Origin: Erythrobacter sp. EC-HK427
GTDB taxonomy: Bacteria > Pseudomonadota > Alphaproteobacteria > Sphingomonadales > Sphingomonadaceae
Assembly: GCF_902498745.1 (NCBI RefSeq)
Contig: NZ_LR701479.1
Location: 1,306,292-1,370,291, forward strand
DNA: 64,000 nt
Reading direction: 5' to 3'
Positions 41,545 through 50,404 of the stretch are shown in pieces. The translations under genes and the position numbers were made by a program. The number at the start of each line of letters is the position of its first letter. The stretch's first letter is position 1. Under the pieces are notes generated by a model. That model did no database searches and was not told the DNA's origin. It saw nothing but the letters and a program-made list of their open reading frames with translations.

Positions 41545-42045
41545 ATGCTGACAAAGTTCCACACACTCGCCCTTGCTATCGCCGCTGGCCTCGCCACAGT
41601 TTCGCTTCCGGCGCACGCGCAGAAGGCGCCGCCTATTGAGAGCGGCAACAGCGATCCTGTGGTGCAAGTCTCGGCGCAGGATGCGCAGATGAACGCTGCC
41701 ATCGCCGATGCGCAGACCACTCTTGCGATCTTCCTTGAGGCACTGGCCGAACCGCCCGAGGGGGCCCATTCGTTCAGCTTCAAGTTCCCGCTGGGTGGCT
41801 ACGAACATATCTGGGTGCGCGACGTGCGGTTGGAGGGCAACCGCTTGCTTGGCACGCTGTCCAACCGTCCGTTCCAGGAGGGCTGGCGTCTCGGCGATCC
41901 GGTGGCCGTTCCGCTTTCGCAGGTGAGCGACTGGAGCTATGTCGACGCGCAGGGCTACACCCATGGCGGCTACACGATCAGGGTCTTGCTGGAGTACCTG
42001 CCGCCCGCAGAAGCGGCGCAGGTGCGCGCGGCCTATGGCTGGTAG
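41545..42045 (+). CDS. Secreted DUF2314 protein
   Basis: The start at 41545 gives a signal peptide (MLTKFHTLALAIAAGLATVSLPAHAQ). The mature part of about 140 residues has the DUF2314 motif EHIWVRDVRLEGNRLLGTLSN and an aromatic C-terminus. DUF2314 proteins are periplasmic or cytoplasmic and of unknown role. Confidence 0.8.
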   Translation: MLTKFHTLALAIAAGLATVSLPAHAQKAPPIESGNSDPVVQVSAQDAQMNAAIADAQTTLAIFLEALAEPPEGAHSFSFKFPLGGYEHIWVRDVRLEGNRLLGTLSNRPFQEGWRLGDPVAVPLSQVSDWSYVDAQGYTHGGYTIRVLLEYLPPAEAAQVRAAYGW

Positions 42046-42048
42046 GCG

Positions 42049-42576
42049 CTAGGCGCACCACTCCACGCTGGCCCAGTCGTCGGCGAGCATCCAGCCGTTT
42101 TCGGTCGCCAGACCGAGCCCGATCATGTGATCGGACAGCCGCACATTGCCGCGCCGCGCTTCGGCAAGTTCGCGGCCATATTTGTCGCGCGGGCGGTCTG
42201 CCCCACCCTCCAGCTCGAACGGCCCCGCGCTCAGCCAGCGCGAGAGTGCGAATTGTGCTTCGACCGCTTTCAACCGTTCGTTCTCGCATTCGCCGTCGAG
42301 TTCGGGCGCGTCATAGCCGGAGAGGCGGATGCGCCGCTCGCCAATCGCCAGCGTGTCCCCGTCGATCACGCAGCCCGCGCCGCGCGTGGCGGTTCCGCAG
42401 ACGGGGAATTGCTGCGCCATTTCCTGCCACTCACCATCGCCCCAGCCCGCCTGCCGCGCCCACACGGCCAGCCCGGCAAGGATGGCCAGACCCGGCACCC
42501 AGCGCCACCGCCGCCATGCCGCTTTCCAGCGGCGCTTGCGGTTCCATGCCGCATCGAAGCGCGGCGCTTTGGCCAT
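42049..42576 (-). CDS. Thermonuclease-like (SNase) protein, membrane anchored
   Basis: A 175-residue protein with a basic N-terminus, one membrane helix (about 25-42) and a C-terminal SNc-like domain. VIDGDTLAIGERRIRLSGYDAPEL supplies the calcium and catalytic Asp/Arg of thermonucleases, followed by RPRDKYGRELA (Arg and Glu-type residues). A cysteine pair (CGTATRGAGC) precedes it. It probably faces the periplasm. Start at 42576 is preferred over 42705. Confidence 0.85.
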   Translation of the reverse strand: MAKAPRFDAAWNRKRRWKAAWRRWRWVPGLAILAGLAVWARQAGWGDGEWQEMAQQFPVCGTATRGAGCVIDGDTLAIGERRIRLSGYDAPELDGECENERLKAVEAQFALSRWLSAGPFELEGGADRPRDKYGRELAEARRGNVRLSDHMIGLGLATENGWMLADDWASVEWCA

Positions 42577-42580
42577 GCGC

Positions 42581-43354
42581 TCAGTCCTCCAGCGGGAAGA
42601 GCGCAATCGGCTGGAGCAGGGCAAACTCTTCCTCAAGCGGCGGATGGCCCAGCTCCGGCCAGTCGAGCGGCTCTTCGGGAACATGGGTATCGGGCAGTCG
42701 GTCAAGCAGATCGCGGATCAGCGTCAGGCGGCCATGCTTCTGGTCGTTGTAATCGACCACCGTCCACGGCGCGTGCTGCGTGTGCGTCGCGGCAAACATC
42801 GCCTCGCGCGCGGCCGAATATTCGGCATATTTGGTGCGGCTGGCGAGATCGATGGGGGAGAGCTTCCAGCGTTTGAGCGGGTCTACCAACCGCTCGGCAA
42901 AGCGTTCTTCCTGCGCTTCCTGACCGGCGCTCAGCCAGTATTTGAATAGGCGGATCCCGTCATCCACCAGCAGCCGCTCGAAGATCGGCGCTTCGTGGAG
43001 GAACTTCGTCACCTGCGCATCATCGGCAAAGCCCATGACTTTCTCAACGCCCGCGCGGTTATACCAGCTGCGGTCGAACAGCACGATTTCCCCGGCGGCG
43101 GGCAGGTGCGGAACATACCGCTGGAAATACCACTGCGTGCGCTCGGTATCGCCCGGCTTGGAGAGCGCAACCACGCGGCACTGGCGCGGATTGAGCCGTT
43201 GGCTGATCGCCTTGATCGTCCCGCCCTTGCCCGCCGTATCGCGCCCTTCCAGCAGCACACAAATCCGCTCGCCCGTGGCCTTCGCCCAGCGCGCCATTTG
43301 CACCAGTTCCTGCTCCATCGGTTCGAGCAGCTCTTCATATTGCTTGGTTTTCAT
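42581..43354 (-). CDS. ppk2: Polyphosphate kinase 2 family protein
   Basis: The 257-residue protein is a P-loop kinase that uses polyphosphate and a nucleoside diphosphate or monophosphate. Walker A is GRDTAGKGG (about 37-45) and Walker B is [12 protein letters not shown] (about 91-102). The lid region [19 protein letters not shown] follows. Length fits one-domain PPK2. A start at MICP a few codons upstream is possible. It is divergent from argB. Confidence 0.92.
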   Translation of the reverse strand: MKTKQYEELLEPMEQELVQMARWAKATGERICVLLEGRDTAGKGGTIKAISQRLNPRQCRVVALSKPGDTERTQWYFQRYVPHLPAAGEIVLFDRSWYNRAGVEKVMGFADDAQVTKFLHEAPIFERLLVDDGIRLFKYWLSAGQEAQEERFAERLVDPLKRWKLSPIDLASRTKYAEYSAAREAMFAATHTQHAPWTVVDYNDQKHGRLTLIRDLLDRLPDTHVPEEPLDWPELGHPPLEEEFALLQPIALFPLED

Positions 43355-43444
43355 GGGGCAAATCATGCCGCACCTTGCGCCGCTGCGCCAGCCTGTGCGC
43401 GGAAAAGCTGGCGATATGCGCTGCTGCACAGTAACGCAGCCGGC

Positions 43445-44362
43445 ATGAGCACGACCAATGATACCCCGCCCACGGCGGAGCCGATGCTGGCCAAGGCCGA
43501 AACGCTGATCGAGGCGCTGCCCTATTTCCAGCGCTATGCGGGCAAGAGCTTTGTGGTGAAATATGGCGGCCACGCCATGGGCGACCCCGAAGCCGCGCGC
43601 GATTTTGCCGAGGATATCGTGCTGTTGAAAGCGGTCGGCATCAATCCGGTGGTGGTGCATGGCGGCGGGCCGCAGATCGGCGCGATGCTCAAAAAACTCG
43701 GCGTGGAAAGCACCTTTGTCGATGGCCTGCGCGTGACCGACAAGGCGACCGCCGAGATCGCCGAAATGGTCTTGTCCGGAGCGATCAACAAGGAACTTGT
43801 CGGCTGGGTTAATCAGGCGGGCGGCAGGGCGATTGGCCTTAGCGGCAAGGACGGCCAGATGGTCCGCGCCGAGAAAGTCAGCCGCACGGTGAAAGACCCC
43901 GACAGCCAGATCGAGCAGGCCGTCGATCTTGGCTTTGTTGGCGATCCGGTGGACGTGGATATCGCTGTCCTGAAGACAGTGAGTGATGCGGGCATGATCC
44001 CGATTGTCGCGCCGATTGCCAGCGATGGCGAAGGGCACACCTACAATATCAATGCCGACACCATGGCGGGCGCGCTGGCGGCGGCACTGGGCGCGGCGCG
44101 GTTGTTCCTGCTGACCGATGTCGCGGGCGTGCTGGACAAGCAGGGCAAGCTGCTGACCGATCTCTCGCCCGCCGATATCGCCATATTGCGCGCCAACGGC
44201 ACGATCAGCGGCGGGATGATCCCCAAGCTGCAAACCTGCGTCGATGCGGTGGAGGCGGGCTGCGAAGCGGCGGTGGTGCTTGACGGGCGGGTTCCGCACG
44301 CCATGTTGCTGGAATTCTTCACCAGCCGCGGGGCAGGGACTTTGGTCAGTCTTGCGGGTTAG
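43445..44362 (+). CDS. argB: Acetylglutamate kinase
   Basis: The 305-residue enzyme phosphorylates N-acetylglutamate in arginine synthesis. Features are [33 protein letters not shown] and the C-terminal TLVSLAG. The N-terminal extension before residue 25 suits arginine-inhibited hexameric forms. It is divergent from ppk2. A frame extension to 42995 is a shadow of ppk2. Confidence 0.95.
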   Translation: MSTTNDTPPTAEPMLAKAETLIEALPYFQRYAGKSFVVKYGGHAMGDPEAARDFAEDIVLLKAVGINPVVVHGGGPQIGAMLKKLGVESTFVDGLRVTDKATAEIAEMVLSGAINKELVGWVNQAGGRAIGLSGKDGQMVRAEKVSRTVKDPDSQIEQAVDLGFVGDPVDVDIAVLKTVSDAGMIPIVAPIASDGEGHTYNINADTMAGALAAALGAARLFLLTDVAGVLDKQGKLLTDLSPADIAILRANGTISGGMIPKLQTCVDAVEAGCEAAVVLDGRVPHAMLLEFFTSRGAGTLVSLAG

Positions 44363-44429
44363 GCGAGCCTGTATTAGGTGAGTGATACACTCAGGGATGC
44401 ACCTGGGGCGGGCAGTTTAGGAGTTACGC

Positions 44430-44714
44430 GTGCTAGCGCTTTTGCAAATCGTCGACATGATTACGACCGCGATCATCATGATCGTCATCATCCAGTTCGT
44501 GATCGGCCTGCTGTTCGCCTTCAACGTGGTGAGCCCGAGCAACCAGTTCCTCTCGCAGGTGTACCAGTCACTGAACGCGCTGCTGGAGCCGATTTTGCGG
44601 CCGATCCGCCGCTTTATGCCCGATACCGGCGCGATTGATTTCTCGCCCATGGTGCTGATCATCCTGCTCAACATCGTGACGATCATTCTCGGCAATCTCG
44701 CCGTCGGACTTTGA
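44430..44714 (+). CDS. YggT-family membrane protein
   Basis: A GTG start follows TAGGAG by 6 bases. The 94-residue protein has two membrane segments (about 11-33 and 71-92) and the family linker PSNQFLSQVYQSLNALLEP with PIRRFMPDTG. YggT proteins are of uncertain function and have been linked to osmotic tolerance and division. It follows argB in the same direction. Confidence 0.88.
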   Translation: MLALLQIVDMITTAIIMIVIIQFVIGLLFAFNVVSPSNQFLSQVYQSLNALLEPILRPIRRFMPDTGAIDFSPMVLIILLNIVTIILGNLAVGL

Positions 44715-44745
44715 CAATGCGGGTGGTGCGGAGCAGGGGCACGGA

Positions 44746-45519
44746 ATGACCGCAAAGACGCTCCTCACCGCGATTGCCCTTGGCGCGCTGCTCACCGCCT
44801 GCACGTCGGCGCGCGAGCAGGCGATGACCCGTCAGGCCCGCGCGGCAGAGCGCACTTTGGAGCGGCTGCCGACTATCGGCGATCCGGGCCGCGTGGCCGC
44901 TGCGGACATTGCCTTTGCGCGGATGGCGCGCGACGAAGGGCAGTGGACCGCCTTCCGCGCCTATGCCGCGAGCGGTGCCGTTGTGCACGGGCCGGGCGGG
45001 CCGGTGCCGCTCGAGAGCTTCATCAATGGCCGCGCCAATCCCGAACAGGCCATTGCGTGGACACCCGCCGACATCTGGTCGAGCTGCGACGGGACGCTGG
45101 CGGTGACCTTTGGGCGGCTGCAAATGCCCTCGGGCGACGTCGGCTCCTACGTGACCGTGTGGGAATTGCAGAGCGACCGCAGCTACAAGTGGATCTACGA
45201 TATCGGCGCGCTCGACAATCCGCAGCCCGCGCCGGAAGTCGATCCCGATCTGCCCGAAAATGCGATTATCGTGCCGGGGATGCTGGCCATCAACGGGCGG
45301 ATTGCCGATTGTCCGGCGGAGGGCGCGTCGGTGCCGCAGTCGCCGATCAATATCACCTCCGGCGCGCCGCCCGAGATTGGCGAATGGGTGGCGGATGACG
45401 GCACGCTCAAAGTCGAATGGCGGCAATATGCAGGGGGAACCCGGAACGTGATCGTCGAATGGTATCGCGGCGGCGAATGGCAAATCGCCGATACCTTCAG
45501 CGTTCCCGCAGGCGGTTAA
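44746..45519 (+). CDS. Lipoprotein of unknown function
   Basis: The 257-residue product has a lipoprotein signal MTAKTLLTAIALGALLTAC (Cys19). The centre (AFRAYAASGAVVHGPGGPVPL with TPADIWSSCDGTLAVTFG) looks like a SnoaL/NTF2-type fold and is followed by a second beta-rich part. No family is certain. It precedes marC by 3 bases and is likely co-transcribed. Confidence 0.7.
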   Translation: MTAKTLLTAIALGALLTACTSAREQAMTRQARAAERTLERLPTIGDPGRVAAADIAFARMARDEGQWTAFRAYAASGAVVHGPGGPVPLESFINGRANPEQAIAWTPADIWSSCDGTLAVTFGRLQMPSGDVGSYVTVWELQSDRSYKWIYDIGALDNPQPAPEVDPDLPENAIIVPGMLAINGRIADCPAEGASVPQSPINITSGAPPEIGEWVADDGTLKVEWRQYAGGTRNVIVEWYRGGEWQIADTFSVPAGG

Positions 45520-45522
45520 GCC

Positions 45523-46146
45523 ATGATCGAACTCTTCTTCTCCGCTTTTATCACATTGTTCGTGGTGATCGACCCGCCGGGTTGCGCGCCGATCTATGCC
45601 GGGCTCACCAAGGCGGCAACGCCAGCGCAGGCGCGCAATATGGCGATCCGGGCGTGCATGATCGCCTTTGTTATCCTCGTGATCTTCGCGCTGTTCGGGC
45701 AGAGCCTGCTGGGCGCGCTGCATATCGAACTCGATTCCTTCCGCATCGCAGGCGGCTTCATGCTGTTCTGGATCGCGTGGGAAATGGTCTTCGAAAAGCG
45801 CACCCAGCGCCGCGAGGAACGCGCCGAAAAGGTTGCCGCGACTCCCGAGGTGGAGGACGTGTCGGTCTTCCCCATGGCCATGCCAATGCTCGCCGGGCCG
45901 GGCGCGATTGCGGCGGTGATGCTGCTGCAAAACGAGGCTGATGGTTACGAGCAAACGCTGGTCGTGCTCGGCGCGCTGGTGAGCGTGCTGCTCCTCACGA
46001 TGATCGCCCTGATCGCCGCTGGCCCGCTGATCCGCCTGCTCGGCGCGCGGGTGGAAGCGGTGATTACGCGGCTGCTTGGTGTCCTACTGGCCGCGCTGGC
46101 CGCGCAGTATGTGATCGATGGGCTAAGAGGCGCGTTTAATATCTGA
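45523..46146 (+). CDS. marC: MarC/UPF0056 family membrane protein
   Basis: The 207-residue integral membrane protein has six hydrophobic segments and the family signatures FVVIDPPGCAPIYAGLT and FPMAMPMLAGPGAIAAVMLL. The role of MarC proteins is unclear; they are not proven drug transporters. It converges with the Lon-domain gene across repeat copy 2. Confidence 0.9.
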   Translation: MIELFFSAFITLFVVIDPPGCAPIYAGLTKAATPAQARNMAIRACMIAFVILVIFALFGQSLLGALHIELDSFRIAGGFMLFWIAWEMVFEKRTQRREERAEKVAATPEVEDVSVFPMAMPMLAGPGAIAAVMLLQNEADGYEQTLVVLGALVSVLLLTMIALIAAGPLIRLLGARVEAVITRLLGVLLAALAAQYVIDGLRGAFNI

Positions 46147-46171
46147 TCTGCGAAGGCGCATACGCGCCTTC

Positions 46172-46393
46172 GTCCTCGCTAGACGCGCTGGCAAGCCGCG
46201 CCCGCTGCGGGCGGGCAGTCGCCTTTGCGGCCCTTGCGGGCCGAAGCAAATTCGCGACTATTGTGGGCGCCCAATCGGAGCCGAAGGCGACGACCGAGCG
46301 CAAAGCGCGACCCGCAGGTGCCGCGCAGCCGGAGCGAAGCCCCGGCGGAGCGAACAGCACCGAGGATGCCCGCCCGGATGGGCGGGCGTAACT
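46172..46393. repeat. Dispersed palindromic intergenic repeat, copy 2 (marC/Lon-domain)
   Basis: The inverted copy of 13467-13702. On the minus strand it begins with the same CGCCCGCCCATCCGGGCGGG and ends at GTCTAGCGAGGAC, with a diverged centre. A 9-bp hairpin (46151-46172) adjoins its left end after the marC stop. Confidence 0.85.
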
Positions 46394-47003
46394 ACTGAAG
46401 AGTTACATGCCCCTCATCGGGATCACCGCGGGCAAAAAATTCCAGCAGGCTGACCAGCAGATCGCACCGTTCGCGCAAATTCGGTGCCTCAAGCAGCGCT
46501 TGTTTCGCCGCCGAATCGAATGGCGCAATCTGCGACACGCCGTTGATCAGCGTTACATCGTCCAGCTTGGCGACCGAATCCCAGTCGATAGCATAGCCCT
46601 GGCTGTCGGCATATTTGCGCGCCTCGTGCTCGAAGCTGGCGCGTTCGCCGAGCGAGAGAAACTCGTCCTTCGGCTCGTCGAACAATTCGGCTTCGACCTG
46701 GCGGAAGGGCGTTGTCACCTCCAACTCGCGCACCACGCGGAAGCGCGCCTCGCCGGTGAGCAGGATATTGTAGCGCCCATCCTCGCTCGCCTCGACATCC
46801 TCGATCTTGCCGACGCAGCCGATGGTGTAGAGCGGCGCTCCTTCGACCGATTCCTTGGGCTGGATCATCGCAATCCGCCGGTCCCGCGCCAGCGCATCGC
46901 CGACCATCGCGCGGTAACGCGGCTCGAAAATATGCAGCGGCAATTGCAGCCCGGGGAAGAGCAGCGCGCCCGTGAGCGGGAAGATCGAGAGGCGTTTGGT
47001 CAC
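46392..47003 (-). CDS. Lon substrate-binding (LON N-terminal) domain protein
   Basis: A 203-residue protein formed only by the LON-N domain: FPLTGALLFPGLQLPLHIFE and YNILLTGEARFRV are typical. It lacks AAA and protease domains. Such proteins (YcbX-like/LonB-N type) are of unknown role in proteobacteria, perhaps substrate delivery. It precedes no further genes in its direction; the thioredoxin gene is upstream in the same orientation. Confidence 0.88.
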   Translation of the reverse strand: MTKRLSIFPLTGALLFPGLQLPLHIFEPRYRAMVGDALARDRRIAMIQPKESVEGAPLYTIGCVGKIEDVEASEDGRYNILLTGEARFRVVRELEVTTPFRQVEAELFDEPKDEFLSLGERASFEHEARKYADSQGYAIDWDSVAKLDDVTLINGVSQIAPFDSAAKQALLEAPNLRERCDLLVSLLEFFARGDPDEGHVTLQ

Positions 47004-47020
47004 TTGGCTACCTATATCCG

Positions 47021-47110
47021 CTCATGCTGAGCCTATCGAAGCATTGCCCTTACTTCGGGCAGGCGGTGCAAGAAGAAAAAGCAACCCTTCGACAAGCTCA
47101 GGGTGAGCGG
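47021..47110. repeat. Inverted-repeat element, CCTGAGC-TGTCGAAGG type, copy 2
   Basis: CGCTCATGCTGAGCCTATCGA and the complementary CCTTCGACAAGCTCAGGG arm form a hairpin with a 50-base loop. Same family as 23898-23981. It lies between the thioredoxin/TPR gene and the Lon-domain gene. Confidence 0.8.
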
Positions 47111-47129
47111 AGTATGGGATGCAGCCATC

Positions 47130-48089
47130 TCAACCAAAGAGAATAAGCGAAAGCTTGCGCCGCTGGCTCGCCACCCACGGGTCTTCCATGCCGACCGCTT
47201 CGAAGATCTGCAGCAGCTTGGCCTTGGCCGGGCTGTCCTCCGGTTTTTCGGCGGACGGGTCATGCGCACCTTGAATGGCGCGTAGCAACACATCCGCCGC
47301 CTCGTCGCGCTCGCCTGCAGCGAAAGCGGCCTCGGCAAAAGCGATCTGCGCGTCGGTGTCCGCAGGACGCTCTGCCGCCGCCGCCCGCAACGCCTGCAAT
47401 TCGCTGTCATCGACCTTGTTTTCGACCAGCGCGAGTGCCTTGTGCGCCTGCACCACCAGCTCCTCGCCCTGCACTTCCGGCGGCAGCGCATCATAGGCGG
47501 TTTGCGCGTCTTCCGCACGGCCCGCCGCGATCAACGCGCGGATCAGGCCCGCCTGCACTTCGGGCTTCTGGGCGATGGGCGGCGGCGCGTTGGCAGCGAT
47601 TTGCTGGAAAATCTCGACCGCTTTTTCGTTCTCGCCATCGGCCAGCGCCTGTTCGCCCATGGCGATGATCTGGCCGATCTGCTCTTCCATGGCCGCCAGT
47701 TGTGCCGCTTCGGGATCGAAATCCGCCGCGCCCGCCTGAATAGGCAATTGCGCCAGCAACTGGTCGAGCGCGCCTTTTAGCTGCGATTCGGTGCGCGCAG
47801 GCGTCAGGTCGGCCACCGGCTGGCCCTGGAACATCGCATAGACGGTGGGGATCGACTGCACCTGGAACTGGCTGGCGATGAAGCGTTCCTCGTCGACATC
47901 GATTTTCGCCAGCACCACGCCCTTATCGGCATATTCGGCCGCGACTTTCTCCAGCACCGGAGCCAGCGCCTTGCACGGGCCGCACCATTCGGCCCAGAAA
48001 TCGAGGATCACCAGCTTGGTCTGGCTCGGTTCCACAACCTGTTTGCGGAATCGGTCGACGGCTTTCTGCTCGTCGAGATTGAGGCCCAT
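47130..48089 (-). CDS. Thioredoxin-like protein with TPR domain (YbbN/CnoX type)
   Basis: A 319-residue protein with an N-terminal thioredoxin fold (FWAEWCGPCK, Cys36 and Cys39) and a C-terminal TPR-like helical region. This matches YbbN/CnoX, a co-chaperone. The presence of WCGPC means it may keep redox activity, unlike the E. coli protein with SxxC. The start MGLNLDEQKAVD at 48089 fits the family. The frame continues upstream to 48158 without a good start. Confidence 0.9.
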   Translation of the reverse strand: MGLNLDEQKAVDRFRKQVVEPSQTKLVILDFWAEWCGPCKALAPVLEKVAAEYADKGVVLAKIDVDEERFIASQFQVQSIPTVYAMFQGQPVADLTPARTESQLKGALDQLLAQLPIQAGAADFDPEAAQLAAMEEQIGQIIAMGEQALADGENEKAVEIFQQIAANAPPPIAQKPEVQAGLIRALIAAGRAEDAQTAYDALPPEVQGEELVVQAHKALALVENKVDDSELQALRAAAAERPADTDAQIAFAEAAFAAGERDEAADVLLRAIQGAHDPSAEKPEDSPAKAKLLQIFEAVGMEDPWVASQRRKLSLILFG

Positions 48090-48331
48090 GCTTGCCAAGG
48101 TAATGCTCCTGTGTCGTGCGCTTTGCTTGTACATTGCGTGTCGGGGGCAATGTGGCACCTTTGCGCGGTTTGTGAAGGGGGGAAGGGGCTGCGGCTAGCG
48201 ATCAGATGCGATTGTGCGGCCTTGCGCGCAGTTTGTTGCAGATTCCCTCTTGCGGGGGCCCGGTGCCGGTGCTAACCGCGCCGCTCTCCATCCGGATCAA
48301 CGGGTTCGCACCCGCCGGAAAACGCCAGTGA

Positions 48332-48406
48332 GCGGGCGTAGCTCAGGGGTAGAGCATCACCTTGCCAAGGTGAGGGTCGGGCGTTCGAATCGCCTCGCCC
48401 GCTCCA
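48332..48406 (+). tRNA. tRNA-Gly (anticodon GCC)
   Basis: A 75-base gene with acceptor arms GCGGGCG and CGCCCGC, anticodon stem TCACC/GGTGA with GCC at 48364-48366, T-arm GGGCGTTCGAATCGCC and an encoded CCA. Confidence 0.96.
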
Positions 48407-48461
48407 TTTTCTTCCGCAGCGCTAGTGTTTGTCGAGGCAGCCGATATGGTCCTGCGCCCGA

Positions 48462-48516
48462 TGTGGCGTAGCTGTGGGATAATAACCCATGGTAGTTCGA
48501 ATCCTCAAGTTCCATC
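48462..48516 (+). pseudogene. Degenerate tRNA-like sequence
   Basis: GTGGCGTAGCTG, a 5-bp stem GTGGG/CCCAT around a 7-base loop, GGTAGTTCGAATCCT and a final CCA resemble a tRNA with broken acceptor and T stems. It lies 56 bases after tRNA-Gly and shares GTTCGAATC with it. It may mark an old integration or recombination event. Confidence 0.35.
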
Positions 48517-48664
48517 AAATCGTCACCGTTTTTGTGCTTGGCCGATATGCGCTCGCGGGGCGCGTTGGAGATCTGCGATTTGCAAAGGAGGAAGCGAGAG
48601 TCTTCATGACTCGCGTAGCCAGCTGAGGTAGCCCAATCGCAGAGGCCAGGAAGGGGCAGCGCGT

Positions 48665-49330
48665 TTGACTGATGTATTAGTGAAAGATCGCGATTGGTCG
48701 GTTATTTCTGACAGAATTTGCTTGGTTGAGCAGTTCATTCCTTTTGCGCTGATAGACGGGAACGGTTTGGTTCAGCGGGAGCCGCATCAACCATACGCAT
48801 TGGTTGAAATTCGATGCTGTGACAATCGACCACCGACACCTAGCGGGAAGTTCGTCGGTGCAGTCACTCATAAGCTGGACTTTGAAGCGCTTCATTGGGC
48901 ATATTCGATTAGAGGGATCGGGGAGGATGAGACGCTCAGCGTTTATTGGAGTAAACGAGAGCTTCGCACCTCTGCGAAATTGCTGAGCGCTTTGATGCCG
49001 CGGTTAGCGTTTACGATTTGGAAGACAGATTCTTTTCGTTTGCTAACAGAACGAGACTACCGCCCCGACTTACAGGGTGAAGCTCGTGCATTGGCTTGTT
49101 TCCCGCTCTTGCACTTCCAACCCGAGCGATGGAAATGGCGTCTAGTTTCCACGGAATTGGATCGCTGCTTTGAGAAGGCTCTCAGCGAAGGTGCCGACGC
49201 CCGATATTCGAGTGAGGCGTTCGCGATTGTAAGCGGCCCTAACAAAGGGGCACAGAGCCAAGATGAAATCTGGGATCAGATGAGCTCATATCTCGAGCGT
49301 TGGGCTGAGGCTGAGCTAAGGGACTCTTAA
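48665..49330 (+). CDS. Orphan protein of unknown function, AT-richer
   Basis: The TTG start at 48665 has AAGGGGC upstream. The 221-residue product is soluble, with many Trp, Phe and charged residues and no motif I recognise. Base composition is about even AT and GC, unlike its neighbours, which points to transfer. It lies 3' of tRNA-Gly and the degenerate tRNA-like sequence, a common place for acquired genes. Confidence 0.65.
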   Translation: MTDVLVKDRDWSVISDRICLVEQFIPFALIDGNGLVQREPHQPYALVEIRCCDNRPPTPSGKFVGAVTHKLDFEALHWAYSIRGIGEDETLSVYWSKRELRTSAKLLSALMPRLAFTIWKTDSFRLLTERDYRPDLQGEARALACFPLLHFQPERWKWRLVSTELDRCFEKALSEGADARYSSEAFAIVSGPNKGAQSQDEIWDQMSSYLERWAEAELRDS

Positions 49331-49393
49331 GCAATGAGAAAACGAGCTGACTAACACCTGTGGCTCGGCTGAACTGCTCGAAGCGTTACCATT

Positions 49394-50293
49394 TCAGTCT
49401 CTTGCGCAAAGCTGCTCCCTAAACGCATCGATCACCCAGCTCGCCGCCGGCCCCGGTTTCGCATCGCGGCGCCATACCGCGCTGAAGCCGTAGGTTGCGC
49501 CCGGCTTTTCCGGCAGGTCGAGCACCACTAGCGCGCCGCTGGCCAAGTCCGCCTCCACCATCGGGCGGGGCATATTGCCCCAGCCTATGCCCTGGCGCAG
49601 CAGCTCGTGCTTGGCGCTCAGATCGCCCAGTCGCCAGCTTAGGGGGCTGAGGACGGAAAACTCGCGGCCTTTGGTCAGTGAAGAGCGGTCGGTGAGGACG
49701 AGTTGCAGATGCTCGCGGCTCTGCCCCGGCGCGATGCCATGGCGGGCGAGCGGGTGGCCGGGGGCGGCGACGGGGACGAGCTCGGTCTCGCCAATCGCTT
49801 GCCGTTCCAGCTCCGGATGGTCGCCCAGCACCGGCCCGCCAATCGCCAGATCCGCCTCGGCATCAAGCAGGCAGGCGGCGACCGCGCCCAACCCCTCCAC
49901 CTGCAAGCGCAGCGCCACCGTGGGGAACATCACGCGAAATTCGCGCAGCACCTGCGCGGTGACTTCGCCAGGCACCATCACATCGACCACCAGCCCCAGA
50001 TCGCTTTCCAGCCCGGCATGGAGGCTGCGGGTCTTGGCGAGCAGCGCGTCGGAGCGGTCGATAATCGCCTTTGCTTCGGTGAGCAGGCCGCGCCCTGCAT
50101 CGGTCAGCACCGGCTTGCGCGAGCCTTCGCGGGCGAACAACGTCACGCCCAGCTGCGCCTCCATCTGCGCAATGCCGTAACTGATGGCGGAAACCGCGCG
50201 CCCCATGCGCCGCGCCGCCGCGCCGAAACTGCCTTCCTCCTCCACGCTGAGGAAGATGCGCAGCTGGTCTAGCGAGGGTTCGCCCAGTTTCAT
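49394..50293 (-). CDS. LysR-family transcriptional regulator
   Basis: The 299-residue regulator has an N-terminal winged helix (SLDQLRIFLSVEEEGSFGAA, with SAISYGIAQMEAQLG as the recognition region) and a C-terminal effector domain. It is divergent from the pirin gene, with a TGTTC-N9-GAACA dyad just upstream of its start. It likely controls pirin and perhaps azoR as well as itself. The 648-codon frame reaching 51340 is a shadow. Confidence 0.93.
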   Translation of the reverse strand: MKLGEPSLDQLRIFLSVEEEGSFGAAARRMGRAVSAISYGIAQMEAQLGVTLFAREGSRKPVLTDAGRGLLTEAKAIIDRSDALLAKTRSLHAGLESDLGLVVDVMVPGEVTAQVLREFRVMFPTVALRLQVEGLGAVAACLLDAEADLAIGGPVLGDHPELERQAIGETELVPVAAPGHPLARHGIAPGQSREHLQLVLTDRSSLTKGREFSVLSPLSWRLGDLSAKHELLRQGIGWGNMPRPMVEADLASGALVVLDLPEKPGATYGFSAVWRRDAKPGPAASWVIDAFREQLCARD

Positions 50294-50312
50294 TGTTCGG
50301 ATTTCCTGAACA
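50294..50312. promoter_or_regulatory. Candidate LysR operator
   Basis: TGTTCGGATTTCCTGAACA is a 5-9-5 inverted repeat with the T-N11-A spacing pattern common for LysR proteins. It lies directly before the LysR start in the 111-base divergent promoter shared with the pirin gene. Confidence 0.55.
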
Positions 50313-50404
50313 TTTCGGGGCATTTTATCGCAGTTATCAGGCGGAACGCCAAGGCCTATCTCCGCGTCATCCCAAGACACACTCCGACACGAAGGAGACA
50401 TGCC

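Noticed and set aside
42581-44299. A 572-codon extension of ppk2 across argB
   Set aside because: PPK2 begins at [10 protein letters not shown]; the rest is antisense to argB.
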